Source: Allobaculum mucilyticum (GTDB lineage: Bacteria > Bacillota_I > Bacilli_A > Erysipelotrichales > Erysipelotrichaceae). Taken from it: a stretch of DNA of 64,000 nt. Under the pieces are notes generated by a model. That model was given only the letters and a program-made list of their open reading frames with translations, was not told the DNA's origin and searched no databases. The first letter of the stretch is position 1; every line of letters begins with the position of its first letter. Where the stretch lies: positions 2,728,001 through 2,792,000 of the forward strand of contig NZ_CP078089.1 in the NCBI RefSeq assembly GCF_022701195.1, read 5' to 3'. Position numbers and translations under genes: made by a program. Shown one piece after another: positions 21,062 through 29,482 of this stretch.

Positions 21062-23314
21062 TTAGAAACGCAGACCGAATCCGTATTCGTAGTAATTGCC
21101 TTCGCTGTCGCGGTAAGCATAGGCTTTGCCGTTTTCGTCTTTCATCTCTTCTGGGAGATAAGCGTCTTTGGCATAGCCTGGGAGGTCGTTGTGGGAAATG
21201 CAGACACCGTCTTTGTTTACAGCGATGACTTCATCGTTCTTCGACAGGGTGATAGGCATTTTGCCAACTGGAGCGAAGCGATTGAAGATGACATCGTAGT
21301 AAGCAGAAGTGTAGGTATCGAAGCCGGCAAGCAGAGCATCGCAGAACGGCTCAAGGTTGCCCGGCATCCATGGCATGGTAATGTTCAGGGTACCGATTAC
21401 TCGTCCGCCATTTGCATGAACTGCTTCGCTGATCGTTTTAACACGGTCAATTCCGGCAGCTGTCGTTTCTTCATGGGTAGTTTCGAGCGGTTTGCCTTCT
21501 TCAGAGAAGTCAGCAACGACTTTCTTGTCGCACAGGTCGATCTCAAGCAGACCTTTGGTAGCCGAGAAGTAGTTGCCCGACTGCGGAGAAACCATCAGGA
21601 TTGCGTAATCCGCTTTTGCATAGTCATCTGTGAGGGTGACGTTTTCTTTTGCGAGTTCTTCGCGCAGAGCAGCAGTCCATTTTTCGCTTGCTTCAGCAGT
21701 CTGGTCGAAGCCTTCGATGTAGAAGAGCTTGCCTTCTGTTTCGACTACCGGCAGAGTGTTGTTTTTATTTTTGAGCAGAACAACAGACTGACGGTGAACG
21801 TTCATGGCTTTTGCCCAGTCATCACTTTCGGTGATGGCTTCAACAGAACCTTTCGGATCACGGTAAGGGTTCTCGAACATGCCAAGAGCGAATTTTTCCG
21901 TCAGTGTTCTTTCAACTGCACGGGTCAGAGCTTCGTCACCGAGCGTAATTTGTTCAAGCGTATAGCCTTCCGGAATCGGATGTGTGTCATAGTAGCCGTT
22001 TGTTGCACGGGCCATTGCTTCTTTTGCGTATTCAATGCCGTAGGATTCGGAGATCAGGTCAACACCGTTGTTCACTGCAAGAGCGATACGTTCTGCACGG
22101 TCGAGTGCTTCAACACCCCAGCCCATGTTGTCAATGATACCGGAGTCGGAGTTGATGTAGCCTTTGAATCCGTGCTGCTTTTTGAGCAGATCGTTGATCA
22201 TGTAGTCATTGAACGCAAAGCCGACTGGAATCCAGTTGATTTCCTTGCCGTCTTTTCCAACCTGAGAAGCCGATTTTTCTTTGGAAGGCTTAGCGTAGTA
22301 AGGCATGATCGAACCTGCGTTATAGCGGACTGCAGGGCCGAAACCTTTTGTGTGGTAGTTTTCCAGAGAATTTTCAGTCTGGTAAACGTTCCACTGACCT
22401 TCTTTATAGTGCGGGTCAAATCCGTTTTCACGGGCTCCGCCGCCTGGCCAGTGTTTGATGGTCAGGGAAACACCATCTGTAGTAACGCCTTCTTTGGAAC
22501 CCTGAACAGCAGGAACGAGTTCTTCGAAGATTGACTCGATCAGTTCAGGATTTTCGCCGAAGGTACCGTAGATACGCTGCCATCTTGGGTCAGAGACAAC
22601 GTCAGCCATGTACATGTAGCCTTTACGCAGACCAGCAGCATTCCATTCTTTGCGGATAGCTTCACCGAATTCTTTTGCGATTCCTGTATTGTTTTCACCA
22701 AGTACCGCAGCCGCAATACCCATGGTTCCTGGCCATGTTGGGAAGACACCGGTCGATTCATTCATACCGAAGACGAATTTGCCGTTCTCGTTACGGGAGT
22801 TTGTGGTCACCATAACAGGGATGAAACGGTCGTTGTTTTCAGCAAGAAGCTGAAGCTGGTTGAGCCAGTCAGTCAGACGTTCAGGATCCGGGTTTGTACG
22901 CAGGATGAAGTTGCGCATACGGTCCTGTCTGATTGCTTCCGTTGTACCAGGCAGTTTGTAGCCGGCGAAGATGGATACGTTTTCGAGAATGTTCTCATCA
23001 AGGAGTCCGGTTTCATCGGAGATGTTCTTGCCGTCCGATCCGCCTGCCGGTCTGCCCATAAATCCTTCAGTGGAATAAGGGTTACGGCTGGTTACGAAAA
23101 TCTGACCGAGCTTTTCTTCTGTGCTCATTTCTTTTGCCAGAGCTTTTGCACGTGTCTCTGGATCAACGCGCCAGTCATCGAATACTTTGAGTTCGCCGCT
23201 GCCGTCGATGTCTTTAAAAGTCAGGCCGTCTGCTTCAATAACAGGCTGGCTGACAGTTGTAATATCAGGGCCGTTCTCGTTGTGGAAGACTCTGATCTGT
23301 TCACTCGCTTTCAT
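21062..23314 (-). CDS. Glycoside hydrolase family 3 (beta-glucosidase-like)
   Basis: A GH3 enzyme of 750 residues from the ATG at 23314, which removes terminal beta-linked sugars such as glucose or xylose. The barrel domain shows MSTEEKLGQIFVTSRNP, KHWPGGGARENGFDPHY with the conserved substrate-binding Lys-His, and GYINSDSGII, whose aspartate (about residue 390) occupies the nucleophile position. The alpha/beta sandwich domain follows (VVLLKNKNNTLPV, and later NITMPWMPGNLEPF). There is no signal peptide, so the enzyme is probably cytoplasmic and works on imported disaccharides. The frame opens at 23368, but 23314 is preceded by GAGAGG and fits the family start. Substrate cannot be fixed from sequence. 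A cre-like site lies 300 bases upstream. Confidence 0.9.
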   Translation of the reverse strand: MKASEQIRVFHNENGPDITTVSQPVIEADGLTFKDIDGSGELKVFDDWRVDPETRAKALAKEMSTEEKLGQIFVTSRNPYSTEGFMGRPAGGSDGKNISDETGLLDENILENVSIFAGYKLPGTTEAIRQDRMRNFILRTNPDPERLTDWLNQLQLLAENNDRFIPVMVTTNSRNENGKFVFGMNESTGVFPTWPGTMGIAAAVLGENNTGIAKEFGEAIRKEWNAAGLRKGYMYMADVVSDPRWQRIYGTFGENPELIESIFEELVPAVQGSKEGVTTDGVSLTIKHWPGGGARENGFDPHYKEGQWNVYQTENSLENYHTKGFGPAVRYNAGSIMPYYAKPSKEKSASQVGKDGKEINWIPVGFAFNDYMINDLLKKQHGFKGYINSDSGIIDNMGWGVEALDRAERIALAVNNGVDLISESYGIEYAKEAMARATNGYYDTHPIPEGYTLEQITLGDEALTRAVERTLTEKFALGMFENPYRDPKGSVEAITESDDWAKAMNVHRQSVVLLKNKNNTLPVVETEGKLFYIEGFDQTAEASEKWTAALREELAKENVTLTDDYAKADYAILMVSPQSGNYFSATKGLLEIDLCDKKVVADFSEEGKPLETTHEETTAAGIDRVKTISEAVHANGGRVIGTLNITMPWMPGNLEPFCDALLAGFDTYTSAYYDVIFNRFAPVGKMPITLSKNDEVIAVNKDGVCISHNDLPGYAKDAYLPEEMKDENGKAYAYRDSEGNYYEYGFGLRF

Positions 23315-23620
23315 GGAGTACCTCTCTTTCAGGATAGAAAGATCCGTATTCATTCTGTTCTTAATCATGGCTTCTGGGCATTTCTGACGCTCATCGTCAG
23401 AAAAAATCTGAGGTTTGCCCCTCCATCAGGACCAGATCAATTCAGAAAAGAACGGACGTGGCAATGGAAGGACTTGACTGCAGATCAGCCGAAAAAGGAA
23501 TGAAAAGATATTTCTTTAACTGTTTCAGTCAGATCGTCCAGGCAGAAGTGCCTGTCTGATTTGGCTGATTTCTTTAATCTGTTCATCTTGCCATTGACAG
23601 GAGAATCAGACGAAACATAT

Positions 23621-23634
23621 TGTAAGCGCTGGCG
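23621..23634. promoter_or_regulatory. cre-like CcpA site upstream of GH3
   Basis: TGTAAGCGCTGGCG matches the catabolite-responsive element TGWAARCGYTWNCW at 12 of 14 positions. It lies in the GH3 upstream region, though 300 bases from the start codon. Confidence 0.45.
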
Positions 23635-24154
23635 ATTTGAACACTTTAAAAAAGCACACTGCAGAGCAAGAAACGCAATGTTTCAAGCAAATTCCGAAAG
23701 CACAGATTCAGCGGGACACGGCCAGAAAATGAGCTTTGAAGATGCGTGACTGCTTCTCTGAATACAGAAACTACTCAATAGGATACTGCAGTGTGAAGAG
23801 CAGAACAGGCAGTGAACAGGATGAAAATAAACAGAGAGATCTGATCAGATCTGCGTCCAGATCTTCTGTCCCGGCAAACCAGTACGGAAAAATCCCCAGT
23901 CAGATTTCCGGCTGTGTGCTGCTGAGTGATGATGCAGAAGAGCGGTTTCAGTGAGATATTCAGAGAACAGAAAGTACTGCATGAGCAGCAGATGCGGCTC
24001 AATACAATCGAAAAGATCGATCCTGAATGCAGGATACCGTTTGCCTGGAGAAGCATTAGAGAAGCCTTGGGGAAGCATACAGTAGATGATCATTCTCTAC
24101 AGACTGCATCACGCTGACCAGCCAGAGGAATGAAATATGCTGACATACGCAGCA

Positions 24155-24198
24155 TAAAAAAGGCCGGCGCTCTGAGTGACATAGAGGACAGTCGGCCT
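24155..24198 (-). terminator. Orphan terminator-like hairpin
   Basis: Read on the minus strand AGGCCG, then CTCT/AGAG inner pairing, CGGCCT and a six-T run. No recognisable gene precedes it on that strand, so it could end an unannotated RNA. Confidence 0.55.
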
Positions 24199-25005
24199 GA
24201 ACGCAAGAGGGAAGAAACAGCAGAATAATAGTCTGCTGTAAACATAATGAAGTTATATATGAATGGATTCAGAGCGCAGAAATGCAATCTGGATCTTTTT
24301 CTATACCCTGGTGCTGAGCAGCAAGGAAAGAAGAGAAGGCTTAAAAGCACTTCGAGTCTGATGTAAAGCAGCCGGAACAGGTGAGAGAACGGCGGCTTTT
24401 GGACCGGTTCCTTATATATGCATGTGACTCTCAGATGTGAATGGAGAGAAAAAACAGGACCGAATTTTGTGGAAATTTGTGCAGAAGATGAGCCCGACGC
24501 AGGACTGTCAGAGCAGAAGACAGAATGGAGAGTTCGCATTTCCTGCTGATACCTGTGAAAAATGTGCGGCGTGTTTTTTATTGCAGATTCTTCGGACATT
24601 GCATTTTGTGTTCTGAAAACAGACGCAGAGCGGGACGCGTTCTTCAGCCGAAAAAGGAATCTTTGGAGCGCGGTGCGGAAGGGAAGAAAAGATGCAACGG
24701 GTTTCATTTTCCGATTCGAACAACAGCCTGACTGTTTTTCAAGTCCTGATTTGTCCGGTCAACCGGGTTGATCAGCCTACTGTTTTTGTTCATTTTAAAA
24801 AATGCATGCGTTTTCAATTCAAATACGTCTATAAAATAATCAAAACAAAAATAATATAAATCCAATACGATTCTTTTATTCGTGAAACCTTTCTCAATAT
24901 AGGTTATTTAAGCGCACGAAATTCAATGTTCAGCGCAAAAATAACAATTTTTAAAAAGCGTTTGTACTTTTAGAATGTGACCATAAAGTTAATGAACAGA
25001 CGAAA

Positions 25006-25019
25006 ACAAAGCGTTTACA
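25006..25019. promoter_or_regulatory. cre-like CcpA site upstream of GH2
   Basis: ACAAAGCGTTTACA matches the cre consensus at 12 of 14 positions and lies 78 bases upstream of the GH2 start. A candidate -10 element TATGAT follows at 25049-25054. Confidence 0.55.
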
Positions 25020-25096
25020 TTGAAGCTTTCAAACGACAGAACGCTTCGTATGATCTGAACTTATTTGCCCGTCAAGGGCTTAGGAAAGGATTTTGA

Positions 25097-27382
25097 ATGA
25101 GAGAGTATCTGACTCTGAACGAGGGCTGGCAGTTCTCCAAAGTAGCACCTGAAAACTTTGCGAATGTTGCTACTGACGCTGCCCTTGTCGATCTTCCCCA
25201 CACTTGGAACAAATTTGACGGAACTGACGGAGGTTCTGACTACGCTAGAGGAACCTTCTATTACTCCACGATTGTTCCGGCATTTGAAACAAAACCAGGC
25301 AGCCGCGTATTCATCGAATTCGAAGGCGCCAACGCAATTGCAACCGTTTATGTCAACGGTAAAGAAGCCGGCAAACACGAAGGCGGCTACTCCACTTTCC
25401 GTTTCGATATCACTGACCTGCTCAACAATCAGCCTGGCGCTGAAAACGTGATCGCAGTTGCAGTAGACAACAGCTTCACCCACGTTTACCCCCAGACAGC
25501 TGACTTCACGTTCTACGGCGGTATCTACCGCAGCGTAAACCTGATCGTTGTTGAAGATACTCACTTCGATCTTGAGTACTACGGCGGTCCTGGCTTTGCG
25601 ATGGACACAGTCATCAACGGCAAAGACGCAATGGTTAACGTAACAACCTACGTTAAAAACCCGAAAGCCATCAACCGCGTAAACGTTGCAGTCTTCGATG
25701 CTGACGGCAAAGAAGTTGCTTCCATGATCAAACCGGCTAAGGAAGTTACAAAATTCGAAATCGAACTGACTGACGCTCACCTCTGGAACGGTATGAAAGA
25801 TCCATACCTGTACACAGTTGTCTGCTCCCTGATGGAAGATAACGAAACTGTTGATGAAGTATCCGGCCGTCTTGGTGTCCGTGAATTCAACGTTGATCCT
25901 CAGAAAGGTTTCTTCCTCAACGGTGTTCTTACTCCGCTGCGCGGTGTATCCCGTCACCAGGACCGTGCTAACAAAGGCAACGCTCTTGATTTCGAGGATC
26001 ATCTCGAAGATGCCCTGCTCATCAAAGAACTGGGCGCAAACACAATCCGTCTGGCTCACTACCAGCATGCTCAGGATTTCTACAACCTGTGTGATGAACT
26101 CGGTTTCGTAATCTGGGCTGAAATTCCATTCATCTCTTCCGAGATTGCTAAAGAAGGCGCATTCGAAAACGCTAAAGAGCAGATGAAAGAGCTGATCATT
26201 CAGAACTACAACCATCCTTCGATCGTTACATGGGGCATTTCCAACGAAATCACCATCAGCGGCGAAAACGAAACCCTCAATGCTCATCTGCGTGAACTGA
26301 ACGACCTCGTTCACGAAATGGATAAAACACGCGTTTCGACCATGGCTCAGGTTTCCATGCTCCCAAAAACAAGCGAACAGAACCAGATGACTGACATCCT
26401 GTCTTACAACCACTACTTCGGCTGGTACGGCGGAAAAGTGGAAGACAACGACGGCTGGTTCGATTCTTTCCACGAAATGTTCCCTGACCGTGCTCTGGGC
26501 ATTTCCGAATACGGCTGCGAAGGCAACATCTCCTTCCACGCTGACAAACCTTGCCGCGGAGACTACTCCGAAGAGTACCAGGCTCTCTACCACGAACACA
26601 TGGCAAAAATGATCGACGAGCGTCCATGGCTGTGGGCTACCCACGTATGGAACATGTTCGACTTCGGTGCTGACAACCGTGACGAAGGCGGAGTTAAAGG
26701 CCGCAACAACAAAGGTCTGATGACTTTCGACCGCAAAACCAAGAAAGACTCCTTCTACCTCTACCAGGCTTACTGGACAGAGAAACCAATGATCCACATC
26801 GCTTCCAAACGCTACTCGATGCGTGCAGCTGATGCTATGGACATCAAGGTTTACACCAACCAGACCGGATCGGTAACACTGTTTGCTGATGGCAAAGAAG
26901 TTGCTTCCATGCCTGCAGGCAAAGTAGTTATCTTCAAAGACGTTGCTCTTCACGATGGCGTTAACCGTTTCGAAGTAAAAGCTGGCGAAGTCAGCGACAA
27001 AGCTGCTTTCGAGAAAGTTGAAACGGCTGAAGAAAGCTACATCTACGTAGACAGCACACCAGGCGGCGTAACCAACTGGTTTGACGAACAGAACCTCGAT
27101 GATGTAGATCTCAACGCTCCGATCAACCCGGACTTCTACTCTTTGGAAGATACCTTCGGTGAAATCCTCGCAAACGAAGAAGCAACTGAAGTTCTCTCCA
27201 ACGGTCTGTCTTCTCTTGCCAACATGAACATGAAACCGGCAATGCTCGGCATGTTCGCTTCGAAGAAATTCAGCGACCTTGGCAACATGATGACTGGCTT
27301 CGGCGGGGGAAGTGTTGATCCTGAAGAAATTGCTAAAAAAGTAGCCTTCATCAACCGCGAGCTCCAGAAAGTTAAAAAGTAA
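25097..27382 (+). CDS. Glycoside hydrolase family 2 (beta-galactosidase/beta-glucuronidase-like)
   Basis: A 761-residue cytoplasmic GH2 enzyme. Domains in order: sugar-binding jelly roll (about 10-165, LNEGWQF and LPHTWNKFDG, GGIYRSVNL), immunoglobulin-like domain (170-270), TIM barrel (about 270-570) and a C-terminal beta domain with an extra tail. The acid/base Glu is in WGISNEIT (residue 384) and the nucleophile in GISEYGCEG (residue 471). RNNKGLMTFDRKTKKD contains N-x-K, a motif seen in glucuronidases but also in many beta-galactosidases, so specificity stays open. The last roughly 100 residues (DVDLNAPINPDFYSLEDTFGE onward) form a hydrophilic helical extension. AGGAAAGG precedes the ATG. 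A GPH symporter gene follows 316 bases later, fitting glycoside import plus hydrolysis. Confidence 0.92.
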   Translation: MREYLTLNEGWQFSKVAPENFANVATDAALVDLPHTWNKFDGTDGGSDYARGTFYYSTIVPAFETKPGSRVFIEFEGANAIATVYVNGKEAGKHEGGYSTFRFDITDLLNNQPGAENVIAVAVDNSFTHVYPQTADFTFYGGIYRSVNLIVVEDTHFDLEYYGGPGFAMDTVINGKDAMVNVTTYVKNPKAINRVNVAVFDADGKEVASMIKPAKEVTKFEIELTDAHLWNGMKDPYLYTVVCSLMEDNETVDEVSGRLGVREFNVDPQKGFFLNGVLTPLRGVSRHQDRANKGNALDFEDHLEDALLIKELGANTIRLAHYQHAQDFYNLCDELGFVIWAEIPFISSEIAKEGAFENAKEQMKELIIQNYNHPSIVTWGISNEITISGENETLNAHLRELNDLVHEMDKTRVSTMAQVSMLPKTSEQNQMTDILSYNHYFGWYGGKVEDNDGWFDSFHEMFPDRALGISEYGCEGNISFHADKPCRGDYSEEYQALYHEHMAKMIDERPWLWATHVWNMFDFGADNRDEGGVKGRNNKGLMTFDRKTKKDSFYLYQAYWTEKPMIHIASKRYSMRAADAMDIKVYTNQTGSVTLFADGKEVASMPAGKVVIFKDVALHDGVNRFEVKAGEVSDKAAFEKVETAEESYIYVDSTPGGVTNWFDEQNLDDVDLNAPINPDFYSLEDTFGEILANEEATEVLSNGLSSLANMNMKPAMLGMFASKKFSDLGNMMTGFGGGSVDPEEIAKKVAFINRELQKVKK

Positions 27383-27465
27383 GACCAGCTCTTACCGCAG
27401 TTTTAAAGAATTCCTGAAATAGAATAGAGATCACTCTGTCTTATAGACACACGAACTGCAGAAAA

Positions 27466-27487
27466 CGGAAAGCCGGATGGCTTTCCG
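27466..27487 (+). terminator. Hairpin after GH2
   Basis: CGGAAAGCC, loop GGAT, GGCTTTCCG: a perfect 9-bp stem, followed by CCTTCTCTTTG, which is only moderately U-rich. The remainder of 27488-27698 holds no gene. Confidence 0.65.
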
Positions 27488-27698
27488 CCTTCTCTTTGAC
27501 TGTGATGATCCGACGCAGATGGCCTTTCTATGAGGTGTGCTGCGGATGGAACCAGATCTGAATGCCTGTTTGAAAGGTGCATCCGTACCTGACAAACCAT
27601 CCCGCAGGAGAACTGCCTGGGCGTTTGGATTGAGACGGAAGTGAGTACTCCGTCAAAAAATCAAAGCAGTTCTTCATTATTTAGAAAGGTAATCTTGC

Positions 27699-29120
27699 AT
27701 GTTACTCCAAAAATCTGCCAACGTTACCCTCAAGCCATTTGGTCTGAAAGACAAAATCGGCTACATGATGGGTGACTTCGGAAACGACTTCTTCTTCATC
27801 ATGGCATCGAGCTTCCTGACGATCTTCTACACGAACGTTCTTGGAATCAGCGGTGCTATTGTCGGAACACTGTTCCTTGTCGCACGCTGTGTCGACGCTT
27901 TCACCGATATCGGTATGGGTCAGCTTGTTGACCGCGCTGTTGCTCACGCTGACGGACGTTACCGCGTCTGGATCAAGCGCATGATGATCCCGGTTGTATG
28001 CTCCGGTGTTCTTCTGTTCGTACCATGGGTAGCTAAACTGCCAATGGTATGGCGTATTGTCTACATCTTCGTCACCTACATCCTGTGGGGCTCCTTCATG
28101 TACACATCCATCAACATTCCTTACGGATCGATGGCTGCTGTTCTGACTGACGATCCTGTACAGCGTTCTTCGCTTTCCACCTTCCGTTCCCTTGGAGCTG
28201 CTTTCGCTGGTGCGATCGTAGGTTCCCTTACACCAATGATCATCTACGACAAACTGCCAAACGGTGATCAGGTAATGAACGGCAACAAAGTGTTCCTGGT
28301 TGCCTGCGTCTTCGCAGTACTCGCTCTGATCTGCTACACACTCTGCTACAAATGGTCCACTGAGCGTGTTGTTGTTGAACAGCCAGAAGGCAAAAAACAG
28401 TCCGCTAAAGAACTGATCACTGCTCTGTTCACAAACCGTGCTCTCGTTTCCATCATTGCAGCTGCTATCCTGCTTCTGCTTTCCATGCTTCTGACACAGT
28501 CCTTCAACATGTATCTGTATCAGGACTACTTCAAAAACATCACTGCTATGTCCGTTGCTGGTCTTCTTTCGACCGCATGCACTCTGATTCTTGCTCCATT
28601 CTCCGGAATTCTGACTAAGAAATTCGGTAAAAAAGAATCTGCTTCTGCAGCTCTTCTGGTTGCTGGTATTCTCTACGGCGTAATGTTCATCCTCAAGATC
28701 GAAAACCCATGGGTATTCATCGGATTCCTGCTGATCGCTAACATGGGTTCCGGTCTGTTCAACCTGATGATCTGGGCTTTCATCACAGACATCATCGACT
28801 ACCAGACTCTCAAAACAGGTCACAACGATGGCGGCACCATCTATGGTGTTTACTCCTTCTCCCGTAAGATCGGTCAGGCTCTTGCCGGCGGTCTTGGCGG
28901 TTTCGTACTGACACTGATCGGCTACCAGTCTTCTGTTGCCGGCCAGGTTGTTACTCAGACTCCTGCAGTTCTCAGCGGCATCTACACCGTTGCAACTCTT
29001 GTACCGGCTGTCAGCTACGTCCTGATCGCTCTGATCCTGATGTTCTGGTACCCGCTGAGCAAAAAGAAAGTTCTCGAAATCAAAGAAGAACTCAACGCTC
29101 GCGCTGCAAAAGCTGAGTAA
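27699..29120 (+). CDS. GPH family glycoside:cation symporter (MFS)
   Basis: A 473-residue transporter of the glycoside-pentoside-hexuronide family (MelB/UidB/XynP type), which imports glycosides with Na+ or H+. The N-terminus reads LKDKIGYMMGDFGNDFFFIMASSFLTIFYTNVLG, the GPH hallmark, followed by FTDIGMGQLVDRA in the cation-binding span. About 12 spans are visible, with the central cytoplasmic loop near STERVVVEQPEGKKQS. The late motif IIDYQTLKTGHNDGGTIYGVYSFSRKIGQ is typical. AGAAAGG precedes the ATG. With the GH2 gene upstream it probably forms a uptake-and-cleavage pair; the sugar (beta-galactoside or glucuronide) cannot be told. Confidence 0.92.
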   Translation: MLLQKSANVTLKPFGLKDKIGYMMGDFGNDFFFIMASSFLTIFYTNVLGISGAIVGTLFLVARCVDAFTDIGMGQLVDRAVAHADGRYRVWIKRMMIPVVCSGVLLFVPWVAKLPMVWRIVYIFVTYILWGSFMYTSINIPYGSMAAVLTDDPVQRSSLSTFRSLGAAFAGAIVGSLTPMIIYDKLPNGDQVMNGNKVFLVACVFAVLALICYTLCYKWSTERVVVEQPEGKKQSAKELITALFTNRALVSIIAAAILLLLSMLLTQSFNMYLYQDYFKNITAMSVAGLLSTACTLILAPFSGILTKKFGKKESASAALLVAGILYGVMFILKIENPWVFIGFLLIANMGSGLFNLMIWAFITDIIDYQTLKTGHNDGGTIYGVYSFSRKIGQALAGGLGGFVLTLIGYQSSVAGQVVTQTPAVLSGIYTVATLVPAVSYVLIALILMFWYPLSKKKVLEIKEELNARAAKAE

Positions 29121-29174
29121 TCAGCAAATCTACTCCTGAATCCAGTATCCATATACTGATTCCACCAAATAACT

Positions 29175-29221
29175 AAGGCATCTTTCACAGGGAATCTTTC
29201 CTTTGAAGAATGCCTTTTTTC
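29175..29221 (+). terminator. Terminator after the GPH symporter
   Basis: AAGGCAT...TTC pairs with GAA...ATGCCTT and runs into TTTTTT. 29222-29368 contains no gene. Confidence 0.85.
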
Positions 29222-29368
29222 CTGTTTCAACCAGCACGCGCAAGGCACATGCTGGTTCAATGGAGAAAACTGCTCGGATCGGGCAGTCCATTTTTCGCTG
29301 AACAAGTACGATCTTAGATTTTCTGGGCTGAAGGACTAAACGCAGCGGGACAGGGTTCTATGGCCGCA

Positions 29369-29454
29369 TTTACTATTTCAATTCAATTCACTTTACTCCG
29401 CAAAGTCGGCAGATCCCCGGGAAAACGGCACCTGTACCCGGCACAAATAGTAAA
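29369..29454. promoter_or_regulatory. Inverted repeat upstream of the two-kinase operon
   Basis: TTTACTATTT (29369-29378) recurs inverted as AAATAGTAAA (29445-29454), and ACTTTACT near 29390 matches AGTAAAGT at 29449-29456. The arms flank about 66 bases just upstream of the first gene, so this could be an operator or promoter-loop site for the operon's own LuxR-type regulator. That is inference. Confidence 0.4.
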
Positions 29455-29482
29455 GTAAGATGAATTAGAAAGGAGGTTCCCC

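Larger units (their letters stand above)
23315..25096. other. 1.8-kb intergenic region between divergent GH3 and GH2 genes
   Basis: No open frame here looks protein-like. What can be seen: a cre-like site at 23621-23634, an orphan minus-strand terminator at 24155-24198, an AT-rich zone at 24780-24990, and a second cre-like site at 25006-25019 before the GH2 gene. Its length is far above the other gaps in the window, so it may contain an unrecognised RNA or the relics of a lost gene. Confidence 0.6.

Noticed and set aside
24090-24707. 205-codon minus-strand open frame in the large gap
   Set aside because: No ribosome binding site, no motif, odd composition, and a terminator hairpin lies inside its 3' part.
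26701-26720. Firm call of beta-glucuronidase from the N-x-K-G motif
   Set aside because: The same motif occurs in many GH2 beta-galactosidases, so it is not decisive.
25061-26953. 630-codon open frame on the minus strand
   Set aside because: Antisense to the GH2 gene, composition is Phe/Val-rich and no family motif is seen.
29121-29482. Short signalling-peptide gene upstream of the two-kinase operon
   Set aside because: I looked for a small frame with ribosome binding site and a hydrophobic leader and found none that I could support.
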